From the IMG/VR virus record IMGVR_UViG_3300010885_019846, positions 1 through 59,918 of that record: a stretch of 59,918 nt of DNA; one strand, written 5' to 3'. The notes under the pieces were generated by a model. That model saw nothing but the letters and a program-made list of their open reading frames with translations, made no database searches and had not been told where the DNA came from. The position numbers and the translations under genes were made by a program. Position 1 is the first letter of the stretch; the number at the start of each line of letters is the position of its first letter. This DNA comes from a virus. Shown piece after piece: positions 27,088 through 35,045 of this stretch.

Positions 27088-28341
27088 TCAACCTTTCGTC
27101 GGTGGTTTCTCACTAGACTTGACTGTCAAGTCTGGTGGGCTGAGTTTATTGATCAAACCATTTACCAATCCGCGCAACTTATCCATGAGTGTTTGCACAT
27201 TCGATGCATTTTCACCTTCAGGATTTAGGTCGATACGAGGAGCCATGATGACCATGTTTCCTTCGCTGGACAAAGTATAAGTCCCCTTGACCTTTTGCAG
27301 GAAGTTGCCACCCACATCAACCGTCATGTTTCCACGGGTATACATCTTGGTATCACCCTTGACCTCAATCTCCAGATCCTTGCCCATCATGATCTTCATG
27401 GTCTTGTCCGCATTGAACGCACAGTTGCCCCGCACAAGGATCATTTTGTCGTTCATGGTGATGTCCCATGCGTTGCCGATTACCTTATGGACTTCGCTGC
27501 CCTTGGGGTGTATCTCCGTGAAAGTACCCGAGCAATGGTACCAATGCATTCTCTCCGCACCTGGCGTGTCATCGTACTCAACGATGTGTCCCGCCTGAGA
27601 CTCATAGACATTATTGAACGGGTACTTTGCGGCATACGGCGTTTCTGGTTCAGACCAAAATCCATATAGCGCAGACATCGAATATTCAAGGCTGTCCTTC
27701 TTCTTCTTGACGATGGTATTTTCGATTTGCTCGTTACGCGCCAACCTGTTCGTATCTGCTTCTCCCATGCGCGAGATCAGCGGGTACAGTCCCGATGGGT
27801 CGTTGAATCCGCGATTTGGATTGATGGTCGGATTCTTGGGCAGTTGATAGGGCTTGAGACCCACATCATTCTTCGCTTTATTCAGCGTGTCGATAACCTC
27901 GGTTTTCTTAGATTCAACGATCTCCGAGATCATCTCCTTCATCTCATCTGGATCGACAAATGGAAGCGGGGGTGCATTTAGCAAGTCATCGGGAATAGGA
28001 ATGTTTACAGTATTGATTCCTCCGATGGTTCCCAACACCACGGGTTCCTGCGAATTCATGCCATCTCTAAAGAAGCCAATCACCCATGTCCCCTGCACAA
28101 GACCCGTGGGAGACCACCCCTTTCCAGAGGTGAATGTACTGTTTACAGGCATGACCACCGATGCCCACGGAAGGCTTTCTGTTGGAATCTCACCCTTGTC
28201 GTTCGTATGCCACCCAAGTACACGCACACGGGCGCGACCCAACTTGAGTGGATCGTAGATGTCTTCGACCACTCCTTGCCACCACACGAAGCCGTTCTTC
28301 CCCATGTAGTCCGCTCTCATAGGTTCTTGATTCATACTCAT
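27088..28341 (-). CDS. 5: Baseplate hub spike protein gp5-like, without lysozyme domain
   Basis: Central puncturing spike. The N-terminal OB-fold (residues about 15-110: WWQGVVEDIYDPLKLGRARV, then VRVLGW and GTWVIGFFRDGMNSQEPVVL) is the gp5/VgrG signature. T4 gp5 next has a lysozyme domain. Here there is instead a helical, charged linker (about 125-240) and then a C-terminal gp5C-type beta-helix with repeated strands (NADKTMKIMMGKDLEIEVKG, MYTRGNMTVDVGGNFLQKVK). The protein has 417 residues against 575 in T4. The ATG follows GGAG by 5 bases and overlaps gp27-like by 4 bp. Confidence 0.85.
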   Translation of the reverse strand: MSMNQEPMRADYMGKNGFVWWQGVVEDIYDPLKLGRARVRVLGWHTNDKGEIPTESLPWASVVMPVNSTFTSGKGWSPTGLVQGTWVIGFFRDGMNSQEPVVLGTIGGINTVNIPIPDDLLNAPPLPFVDPDEMKEMISEIVESKKTEVIDTLNKAKNDVGLKPYQLPKNPTINPNRGFNDPSGLYPLISRMGEADTNRLARNEQIENTIVKKKKDSLEYSMSALYGFWSEPETPYAAKYPFNNVYESQAGHIVEYDDTPGAERMHWYHCSGTFTEIHPKGSEVHKVIGNAWDITMNDKMILVRGNCAFNADKTMKIMMGKDLEIEVKGDTKMYTRGNMTVDVGGNFLQKVKGTYTLSSEGNMVIMAPRIDLNPEGENASNVQTLMDKLRGLVNGLINKLSPPDLTVKSSEKPPTKG

Positions 28342-29822
28342 GACTTCTCCAATGACAATTCTGCCGTCTTGCGGTCGGCTAAGGGTTCTGCGAACGAGTC
28401 TCTGGACAGGGTCATGACCATCTTGTGTTCACGATCCGTGACCATGTGCTTGATCGTTGTGATCAGATATCTGCCACGAAGATAGTCATCCTCAAACTTG
28501 TCCTTCTTCTTGGTGGATTCCTTGGTGATTGGGCGGTATTCAATTACGCTGCCAACCTTCACATTTGTATCGCCATGGCATGTCACGATGAGGTTTACCG
28601 AGTTAATCTGATTGAGCAGCGACTGTCTTGTCAGGATCATTTCTTCGGGATCATGGGCTTGCGCCAATCCTGCCATGGTGTAGGAAGACTTTGGATAGAA
28701 CCGTATGTGTGCATCGGGGGCATTCGTGTAATCCAACTTGCCCACGGGTACCAATGGATTTTTCTCAAGGTGAGATCCATCGTTGGTGAATGCCTTGTCG
28801 TAACTGAACTGCACGGTGTTCCATGTCTTGGTTGTCATGTCATGGGCACAGATAGCAGACGAAAGCATCCCGAGATTCTGCTGCTTGATTTTGTCCGTCA
28901 TGTCCTCGATGACCACAGACAAGATGTTCCGCAATTCGGATTCCATCATTCTATTGTTGTCATCACTTCTAAAGCCATCGGGATAGTTGGTGTAGACGAA
29001 GGCTACAGGGGCGCGTTTCAGCGCAGAGATTGGGACAAAATGGTGCCCATCGGAGTTTTGAAACAGCACATAGTCGCACATTGTGGTGTTTACCTGTGCG
29101 CGGGAACGGTGTGCTAGCCAGTTGATTGCATAGAGAGGAGACCAATATGGGATTACATACGACCGATTGTCAAATGTGCCAAGCACATTCTTTATGTGAA
29201 TCTTGTGATCCCCGAATGTGGCATCGTAGATACCCGCCCCAAGACCTATTGCTGCCCCGATTTCCGCACCGAGTACTGTCCCCACTACAGGAACGGGCGA
29301 CCCAACAAGTGCGCCGACTCCTGCGCCCTTCAGGGTAGAATTCAGAATCCCACCTTCCTCTTCTCTATCGATAGCCAGGTACTCGTCAAAGATGTTCTCC
29401 ACCATCTTCGACACGGGCATATTCTGATACGACTTCGATACCTTGCTCTGCATGCTCTTGATTGCCTGATGGGCAACAAACTCAATACGCACCATCTGTG
29501 CCGATTCCTGTGCCGTTTCCGTCAGCACCGAGATCTTGTAAGTGCGGAACACCAGCCTGACTGGTGGGGAGTTGAGCATAGGCGTTTTGTAAATGATCGT
29601 CAGCGTCTCTCCACCGATGATCGGGAAGTTCTTCACTAGGTTGAGTGAATCGATCAGGGTGATGCTGCCTGACATGCAGTTGGAAAAGATGTCCTCGTAG
29701 ACCACGAAATTCTCGAATATCCCCTTCAGACTCATCGTGAACCCCGTATAGGAACGAAGGGTGATCTCATCGATCACCACATCTCCTGGCTTGATCATTT
29801 TTGACTTGCTAGGCTCTGTCAC
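28338..29822 (-). CDS. 27: Baseplate hub protein gp27-like with glycine-zipper segment
   Basis: Hub subunit that seats gp5 under the tail tube. It has 494 residues (T4 gp27: 391). The N-terminal tube-like domain (MSLKGIFENFVVYEDIFSNC, then LTIIYKTP) and C-terminal region (YLRGRYLITTIKHMVTDREH) follow the cyanophage-type hub protein. Residues about 166-199 form a glycine-zipper hydrophobic segment (GAGVGALVG...GTVLGAEIGAAIGLGAG), probably membrane active. The start codon is GTG at 29822 with GAGGT five bases before it. It overlaps gp5 by 4 bp. The gp27 equivalence rests on position and recalled similarity. Confidence 0.75.
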   Translation of the reverse strand: MTEPSKSKMIKPGDVVIDEITLRSYTGFTMSLKGIFENFVVYEDIFSNCMSGSITLIDSLNLVKNFPIIGGETLTIIYKTPMLNSPPVRLVFRTYKISVLTETAQESAQMVRIEFVAHQAIKSMQSKVSKSYQNMPVSKMVENIFDEYLAIDREEEGGILNSTLKGAGVGALVGSPVPVVGTVLGAEIGAAIGLGAGIYDATFGDHKIHIKNVLGTFDNRSYVIPYWSPLYAINWLAHRSRAQVNTTMCDYVLFQNSDGHHFVPISALKRAPVAFVYTNYPDGFRSDDNNRMMESELRNILSVVIEDMTDKIKQQNLGMLSSAICAHDMTTKTWNTVQFSYDKAFTNDGSHLEKNPLVPVGKLDYTNAPDAHIRFYPKSSYTMAGLAQAHDPEEMILTRQSLLNQINSVNLIVTCHGDTNVKVGSVIEYRPITKESTKKKDKFEDDYLRGRYLITTIKHMVTDREHKMVMTLSRDSFAEPLADRKTAELSLEKS

Positions 29823-29833
29823 TTGTTACCTCA

Positions 29834-30778
29834 TCAGGGCAGTTCAAACAATCGCGTGAAATCCCGCAGCATCGGATCGATGTATTCAGGACGCATCACC
29901 TTGATGTTTCGCTTTGCATCATTGATCGCCTCTTCGTGGGCGATATTGGTTACGATGCTTGCATATCCCAACGAATCGTTGTTTTTGTCAACTCCCATGT
30001 CAATGACCTCTGCACGACCCAACACATAACGATCAATAAGAGAGGATGCGCTTTCTTGTCTCATCCCACTATCCGAGAGGCTTGTGGGTCTGTATAGAGG
30101 AGACATGATTTCCCCATCTGACTTCTCAAAGTGATGCAATCCATATCGATTGTCATCCGTGATACGAACCAAGGGAGCGGAAATGGTCTTTCCTTTGCTG
30201 TTGGTGGTGAAAATGTCGAGAGACAACGCTGTTGGATCACCGATTACCGATGTCTGTCTTGCTGCTTCGCCCTGTAGTTGGAATGCCCCATTTACCGAAT
30301 CAACAACAATCTTGTAGAGATTTGGATCCCAAGACTTCACGGTCGCCGTGGCGATCACGGTGCCGTCTTGCTTCTTTTGCTGTACCGTGTCGCCTTCTTC
30401 AAAGTGAGGAACTCTGCGGTCAAGCAGTCTGTTCTTCTCCACATCCGTCAAACGCGGCGGATATATGAAAAGTGCCTTCCCTGAATACACAGACTCCATT
30501 TGCTTTTCAAACTCGTTCATGCTCATCGGCCACTTGAAGTAAGGATCAAGGATCTCGTTGAACAGCAGAATGATCCAATGATAGTCGGGTCTGCCATAGA
30601 CGCGGCTGGCAATAGTCTCGGGTCTCTCCTCGTCGCGGATGATGTACTCAAGAGATCCTGATTGCGATTCCTTGATTATGTCGAGTATCTTTGCGCGAGT
30701 GAGGATATTTTTTGCGACAACGGGTATGCCGTTTTCGTCCAAATAGCCCACATTCGGGAGAAAGTCGAAGTATCCCAT
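29834..30778 (-). CDS. 53: Baseplate wedge protein gp53
   Basis: Wedge subunit with a LysM-like fold. It has 314 residues (T4: 196), longer because of a beta-rich insertion at about 125-230. The N-terminal part LEYIIRDEERPETIASRVYG and YHWIILLFNEILDPYFKWPM near 42-85 matches T4 gp53 (RPEELANAIYGNPQLYWVLL, then DPYYGW). The C-terminal helix KRNIKVMRPEYIDPMLRDFT resembles the T4 end (IIAKSDINSFMNDLIRIM). It lies between gp48 and the gp27-like hub. Confidence 0.9.
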   Translation of the reverse strand: MGYFDFLPNVGYLDENGIPVVAKNILTRAKILDIIKESQSGSLEYIIRDEERPETIASRVYGRPDYHWIILLFNEILDPYFKWPMSMNEFEKQMESVYSGKALFIYPPRLTDVEKNRLLDRRVPHFEEGDTVQQKKQDGTVIATATVKSWDPNLYKIVVDSVNGAFQLQGEAARQTSVIGDPTALSLDIFTTNSKGKTISAPLVRITDDNRYGLHHFEKSDGEIMSPLYRPTSLSDSGMRQESASSLIDRYVLGRAEVIDMGVDKNNDSLGYASIVTNIAHEEAINDAKRNIKVMRPEYIDPMLRDFTRLFELP

Positions 30779-30786
30779 GTATTACC

Positions 30787-31968
30787 TTAAGGGGTTGGAA
30801 CCATGCCCAACTTCCAATCGAAGCGGTCACGGGTGAGAATCTCAAGTTCGCTGAATGACAGTTCCATGGTTATCTTTGTTGGTGCGCCCATGCTCATGTT
30901 GTCATTGACATCATCAGGTGCGAAGGTTGAGAATGCTGCATCATCGCCATACTTGACCTTGATCCCCTGCAACGAACACTTGAGGATCTTGGGCAGATAT
31001 ACATTCTCCTGATTGTTTCGGTTGAGGAAAGTGATTGAGAATTCTGCTGGATAGTCTAGGAAGCGTCCGTTGCCTTCCGATCTCTTTGGGTGAGCAAAGA
31101 ACTTCAACAAACCAATGATCTCATATACGGTGTTCATTTCCATGCGATTTCGTGGAAGGAATGTGTACGCGAAAGTGAACTCGCGTCTCTTGACTTCCTT
31201 GAACAGGTGCAAAGACATTGGGTTGACCACCTGTCGCTGCTGTGCCGATGCAAACTTTGAGAAAGTACCAGACTCAGCACCAACCAACTCTCCCAACTTG
31301 TCAAGTACTTTTAGATTTGCGAATGCCAATTTCTTACCAAGATCTCTTGCAGCATTCACATCTCCGCTTGCGAGTGCTTTGGGCAACTTGAGTGTGTCCA
31401 GAGAAGACATGCTTGCGTCTTCATATTCAATCCCATATCCAACCTCAAGACCCGTGGGCATGTACAGGTAAATGCGCTGAAGCACCTGTGATGTGCCTCC
31501 ACCAACTCCTGTTTGCTCTTCGGTATATGAGTCGCGCCCCTTTCCTTCAGCATCAAGATTGCCACCCAATGCTGCTTGCGACAGGGTGCCGACAAATAGG
31601 TTTGCTGCTTCCGAGGCGGCACCAGCGGCCGCATCGACTATTCCCATGAGATCGTTCTTTTTCCCTGCGGGTGCATCTGCCTGTGCCTTCGCCGCCGCCG
31701 CCTTAGTTTTGCCAAACAACTTGACCGCCAAGTTTTCAAATGCTTTCCTCTTAGTATCGAGTGAGGCAGGATTGTTGTCCCACACCTCAATACACATCAT
31801 GCTCTGCATTGATGGGTCGCTCATCAGGTCATATGGATACTTGTAATAGCCCAGATCACGGTCATCTCTGTAGAGTCGCCGTTCAAATGCAGACTGCTGA
31901 CGGTTCAGGAGACCCTGAAGTTCGCTGATATCAGCCCTGTTCATTGCGCTGTAGTCGTATTCCTGCAT
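30787..31968 (-). CDS. 48: Baseplate tail-tube cap gp48
   Basis: Sits on the hub beneath the tail tube and starts tube polymerisation with gp54. It has 393 residues. The C-terminal tube-like half is characteristic: LFKEVKRREFTFAYTFLPRN and MNTVYEIIGLLKFFAHP (about 270-310), FLNRNNQENVYLPKILKCSL (330-350) and ITMELSFSELEILTRDRFDW. The middle (about 85-160) is low-complexity, rich in Ala and Gly. I chose the ATG at 31968; an in-frame ATG at 32040 gives 24 extra unrelated residues with no ribosome site, and the ATG at 31944 is also possible. A CTAAATA box ends only 5 bp before 31968. Confidence 0.85.
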   Translation of the reverse strand: MQEYDYSAMNRADISELQGLLNRQQSAFERRLYRDDRDLGYYKYPYDLMSDPSMQSMMCIEVWDNNPASLDTKRKAFENLAVKLFGKTKAAAAKAQADAPAGKKNDLMGIVDAAAGAASEAANLFVGTLSQAALGGNLDAEGKGRDSYTEEQTGVGGGTSQVLQRIYLYMPTGLEVGYGIEYEDASMSSLDTLKLPKALASGDVNAARDLGKKLAFANLKVLDKLGELVGAESGTFSKFASAQQRQVVNPMSLHLFKEVKRREFTFAYTFLPRNRMEMNTVYEIIGLLKFFAHPKRSEGNGRFLDYPAEFSITFLNRNNQENVYLPKILKCSLQGIKVKYGDDAAFSTFAPDDVNDNMSMGAPTKITMELSFSELEILTRDRFDWKLGMVPTP

Positions 31969-31973
31969 GATCG

Positions 31974-31980
31974 TATTTAG
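31974..31980 (-). promoter_or_regulatory. Late promoter CTAAATA for the leftward structural block
   Basis: CTAAATA on the minus strand at the head of the 31-kb leftward block, 5 bp from the gp48 ATG. With the plus-strand box at 31996 it makes a divergent late-promoter pair only 15 bp apart. Confidence 0.7.
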
Positions 31981-31995
31981 ATGGGTTGGCGTTCC

Positions 31996-32002
31996 ATAAA
32001 TA
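31996..32002 (+). promoter_or_regulatory. Late promoter ATAAATA for the rightward structural block
   Basis: CCATAAATAG on the plus strand. Transcription would begin near 32008, just before the GGGAG ribosome site at 32011-32015 of gp4. Confidence 0.7.
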
Positions 32003-32021
32003 GCAGATACGGGAGTTCGCC

Positions 32022-32486
32022 ATAGGTAATAACAAGTCATACAGCGGAAGGTATGTGCCCAAGAATCCGAAGAAGTACAAGGGTGATCCCAACATGTGCT
32101 TCTACCGTTCCCTGTGGGAGCGTCGATTCATGGTGTTCTGTGATGACAATACATCCGTGGTCGAATGGTCATCGGAGGAGGTGGTGATTCCATACATCTC
32201 TCCCATAGACGGAAGACGGCATCGGTACTTCGTGGATTTCTGGGTTCGGCTACGCAAGCCCGATGGAACTGACGAGGAATGCCTGATAGAGGTCAAGCCC
32301 AAGAAGCAGACAGTCAAGCCTGAAAAACCGACCACCAAGCGTGTGTCGAAATCCAAATTGTTTGAGATACGAAACTGGATGGTCAACTCGGCAAAGTGGG
32401 CGGCGGCACAGGACTACTGCGAGGACAGGGGGTGGAAGTTCCGCCTGCTGACTGAGGAAAACATCTTTGGAAAGGCTGGCAAATGA
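32022..32486 (+). CDS. 4: Head completion protein gp4, probable ATA start
   Basis: Stabilises the filled head before tail joining. It is a small alpha/beta, nuclease-fold-like protein of about 154 residues (T4: 150). Matches to T4-like gp4 are PKNPKKYKGDPN, YRSLWERRFMVF, HRYFVDFWVRL, CLIEVKPKKQTVKP and KWAAAQDYCEDRGWKFRLLT. The first conventional start, GTG at 32055, would lose the SYSGRY segment expected in this family and has poorly spaced ribosome-site bases. No ATG, GTG or TTG lies further upstream in frame before the stop at 32001. ATA at 32022 has GGGAG exactly 6 bases upstream and restores the conserved N-terminus, so I set the start there. Confidence 0.85.
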   Translation: MGNNKSYSGRYVPKNPKKYKGDPNMCFYRSLWERRFMVFCDDNTSVVEWSSEEVVIPYISPIDGRRHRYFVDFWVRLRKPDGTDEECLIEVKPKKQTVKPEKPTTKRVSKSKLFEIRNWMVNSAKWAAAQDYCEDRGWKFRLLTEENIFGKAGK

Positions 32487-33073
32487 CGAAGAAACAGGTA
32501 ACACAAGTACTCGGCAAGATGCAAGGTACGGGTCTCCAACTCGGAGATGACCGAACCACCCGTTGGCTTGCCACCAATCTATCCAAAATCAAGACTACGA
32601 TGCAGCAGAAGAACTTCATCGATCACGGCAAGACCGTGGTCAAGAAGCAACTGACTCCAGGAAAGATGGTGTTCTATGGATACAGCCCGAAGACCAAAGA
32701 CGAACTGATGTTTTGGGACGAGTTCCCCATCACGATCATCCTCCACCAACAAAAGGATGGATTCCTCGGGCTGAATCTCCATTATCTTCCACCCTCAAGC
32801 AGAGCAGATTTCCTAAACAAACTCCTCAAATATGTCAGCGACCCAAACTGGATTGCCCACAACAACACCTCGGTGGAGTTCAGGGTCACATACGGTCTGC
32901 TGAAAAATACTGCCAAACTGAAAGCATTCCGACCCTGCATCAAGCGATACTACTACAAGCATATTATGACCAAAGTGGCGTTCATAGCACCGCAGGAATG
33001 GAAGACCGTGCCGTTCTTTCCGCTCGACAAATTCAAGGGTGCATCTCGCGCCGATGTATGGGCATTGGCATGA
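32483..33073 (+). CDS. Conserved T4-type phage protein of unknown role (196 aa)
   Basis: Overlaps gp4 by 4 bp and precedes gp54, so it is part of the head/tail completion operon. The core PGKMVFYGYSPKTKDELMFW and QKDGFLGLNLHYLPPSSRAD (residues about 58-105) looks like a conserved beta-rich domain I have seen in T4-like marine phages without a firm function. The C-terminal region is basic and aromatic (RPCIKRYYYKHIMTKVAF). The T4 gene next to gene 4 is gene 2 (DNA end protector), but I see no clear similarity to gp2. Confidence 0.75.
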   Translation: MTKKQVTQVLGKMQGTGLQLGDDRTTRWLATNLSKIKTTMQQKNFIDHGKTVVKKQLTPGKMVFYGYSPKTKDELMFWDEFPITIILHQQKDGFLGLNLHYLPPSSRADFLNKLLKYVSDPNWIAHNNTSVEFRVTYGLLKNTAKLKAFRPCIKRYYYKHIMTKVAFIAPQEWKTVPFFPLDKFKGASRADVWALA

Positions 33074-33091
33074 TAGATACCTTATAGTCAC

Positions 33092-34108
33092 ATGGATCCA
33101 CGCCAAAACAACCGAGACCCCTCAAACGCTGACCCCTCGTTCATCGACTCCGTGTACGGCCGTGCCCGCGAGACGGGATGGGCTGCGGGCAATCGATGGC
33201 TGTTCATGCTGTTTCCAAACAGACAGGTGCAAAAAGGAATTGGAATGCGTTTCGTGGAAGATGTTGCTCGTCTTGCCACCACATGCAAATCCGTGGTTCT
33301 GAACGAACAGACCTGGTACAGCACCGAACAAAGTTATCTGAATGCTGGGCCAAATCGGATATTCCCATACAAGCGCAATACCAACAATGGCTCGGGCTTC
33401 AAGGTGCAGTTCAATGTCGGTACTGATATGTTTGAGAAGGAGTTCTTTGAGTCGTGGCTTCGATACATTCAGAATCCGATCACCCGCCAATGGCGTTTCT
33501 ACGATGACTATGCCAAGGGAAGTGAGATTTATCTCATGCTGCTTCCCAACCATGTTCAGAACTTTTCAAGCGCGATCAATGCCATGTACAAGGGCAACAT
33601 CATCGGCTATAGGTTCACCGAAGTCTACCCCTTCTCTATGAACATCAACGGTGGATCCCTGAACTACACCAATGTAACAGACCCGCTTTTCTCTGATATT
33701 GGATTCATGTACCACGACATGGTTCCCCTACAGAACTTCAGACTACAGTACGACAATTCAATCCCCATGGTCACCGATACTGGATTCCCCGTTATCGAAA
33801 ATGACCGCTACAGCGCAATACTTGCTGCTAGCCAACAGGGCTTGGACAAAGCAGTCAATGGCTTCACAATTGGTACACAGCGGGCAAGAAACCAATTCGA
33901 AAACAAGCAGCAAGAGCAAAGAAGCATCTTGCAGTCATATGTCAAGCAACTAGAGGAATACAAGGCAGGAGACATCCCACGGGCTGTCGATGGCAGAGTA
34001 GTTTACTCCACCCCACGCCAAGGAGGACTCGATCTGGGTCTTACCCTGCTGTCACAGACACAGGGATTCTTTGGTGCGGGATTCTTTGGAAACGGATTCA
34101 ACCCCTAA
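33092..34108 (+). CDS. 54: Tail-tube initiator gp54
   Basis: Baseplate protein that with gp48 forms the first rings on which the tail tube polymerises. It has 338 residues (T4: 320). The tube-like fold shows GFKVQFNVGTDMFEKEFFES near 108-127, QWRFYDDYAKGSEIYLMLLP near 136-155, and IIGYRFTEVYPFSMNINGGS with LNYTN near 170-195, as in gp54 and the gp19 tube protein. The C-terminus is glycine and phenylalanine rich (GFFGAGFFGNGF). It lies between the 196-residue protein and gp26. Confidence 0.88.
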   Translation: MDPRQNNRDPSNADPSFIDSVYGRARETGWAAGNRWLFMLFPNRQVQKGIGMRFVEDVARLATTCKSVVLNEQTWYSTEQSYLNAGPNRIFPYKRNTNNGSGFKVQFNVGTDMFEKEFFESWLRYIQNPITRQWRFYDDYAKGSEIYLMLLPNHVQNFSSAINAMYKGNIIGYRFTEVYPFSMNINGGSLNYTNVTDPLFSDIGFMYHDMVPLQNFRLQYDNSIPMVTDTGFPVIENDRYSAILAASQQGLDKAVNGFTIGTQRARNQFENKQQEQRSILQSYVKQLEEYKAGDIPRAVDGRVVYSTPRQGGLDLGLTLLSQTQGFFGAGFFGNGFNP

Positions 34109-34130
34109 CTCTTCATTATAGGAGATCGTC

Positions 34131-34841
34131 ATGTCACTATCAGGAATCATCGCATCAGTACCCAAGCATCAGGTAGTCCTGCCCGTCAGCGGTAAGAAGG
34201 TCGATTACCGCCCATTTGTGGTCAAAGAGGAGAAGATCCTCCTCATGGCTTCCGAGACCAAGGATGAGAAGACAATCACCAGCGCGGTGCGCGAGGTGGT
34301 TTCTGCATGCACATTGGGAACCGTAGATGTATTCAAGTTACCCATCGTAGACATGGAATACCTGTTCCTGCAACTCCGCAGTCACTCGGTAGGCGAGACG
34401 GTCAAGCCAAACATCAAATGCAGTAAGTGTGAGATACCCAACGAGTGTGAGGTGAGCATCAAGGAGATTCAGCCAATCAACGACCCAAATCACAAGAAGG
34501 TGATTCCGTTGATCGGTGATATCAGCGTAGTAATGCGATATCCAACCGTGGATGACATGCGGGCGATTGATGACAATATTACCGATGTGGAAAAGGCACT
34601 CGTTCTACTGACCAAGTCCATCGACAAGGTATATCAGGGCGAGACGGTCTACAACGCATCGGAGATGGACGAAAAGGAAGTCAAGGACTTCATCGAACAG
34701 ATGACGCAAGATCAGTTCAAGCGCATCTTCAATTTCATCGAAACCATGCCACGGCTAGAAAAGCACATCAAGTTCAAGTGCAAGTCGTGCGGTCAAGACA
34801 ACGATATCGTATTGAAAGGACTCACTAGTTTTTTCTCCTAG
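34131..34841 (+). CDS. 26: Baseplate hub protein gp26 with zinc-binding cysteines
   Basis: Member of the T4 baseplate gp26 family (PF12322 type), 236 residues (T4: 208). The features are VVLPVSGKKVDYRPFVVKEE near 15-34, DMEYLFLQLRSHSVGETV near 73-90, then two CxxC pairs, KCSKCEIPNE near 95 and FKCKSCGQDN near 219, that should bind zinc. A GGAG ribosome site lies 7 bases before the ATG. The last codons contain a T TTT TTC slippery heptamer, and the -1 frame continues into gp51, so a longer gp26-gp51 fusion (34131-35029) is predicted. The arrangement matches tail assembly chaperones of other tailed phages. Confidence 0.88.
   Translation: MSLSGIIASVPKHQVVLPVSGKKVDYRPFVVKEEKILLMASETKDEKTITSAVREVVSACTLGTVDVFKLPIVDMEYLFLQLRSHSVGETVKPNIKCSKCEIPNECEVSIKEIQPINDPNHKKVIPLIGDISVVMRYPTVDDMRAIDDNITDVEKALVLLTKSIDKVYQGETVYNASEMDEKEVKDFIEQMTQDQFKRIFNFIETMPRLEKHIKFKCKSCGQDNDIVLKGLTSFFS
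34829..34835 (+). promoter_or_regulatory. Predicted -1 ribosomal frameshift site T TTT TTC
   Basis: Canonical X XXY YYZ slippery heptamer in the gp26 frame (codons agT TTT TTC TCC TAG). The zero-frame stop is two codons later. After a -1 slip, reading continues without a stop (LLASTHDNLM) into gp51 to the stop at 35029. Confidence 0.7.
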
Positions 34842-34861
34842 CCTCCACCCATGACAACCTC

Positions 34862-35029
34862 ATGAATATGCTCTCGGTCAACTTCGCCATGATGCAGAAT
34901 TTTCAGTATACGCTTGCCGACCTTGAGAACATGATGCCGTGGGAACGGAGGGTCTACATTGATTTGCTGATGCAGCACCTGAAGGAGGAGAAAGAACGAA
35001 TGGAGGCAATGAAGAACGACAGGAGATAA
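34862..35029 (+). CDS. 51: gp51-like tail/hub assembly protein, likely the frameshift extension of gp26
   Basis: 55 residues if begun at ATG 34862; there is no good ribosome site. It lies in exactly the -1 frame relative to gp26 and is open upstream to the slippery site. The sequence FQYTLADLENMMPWERRVYI near 14-33 followed by DLLMQHLKEEKERMEAMK is the short helical motif (PWER-x-x-Y) typical of gp51 and of the second tail-chaperone module in other phages. Its end is 16 bp before the tape-measure gene. It may be made both alone and as a gp26-51 fusion. Confidence 0.75.
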   Translation: MNMLSVNFAMMQNFQYTLADLENMMPWERRVYIDLLMQHLKEEKERMEAMKNDRR

Positions 35030-35045
35030 GGAAGGGCGAAGTTAG

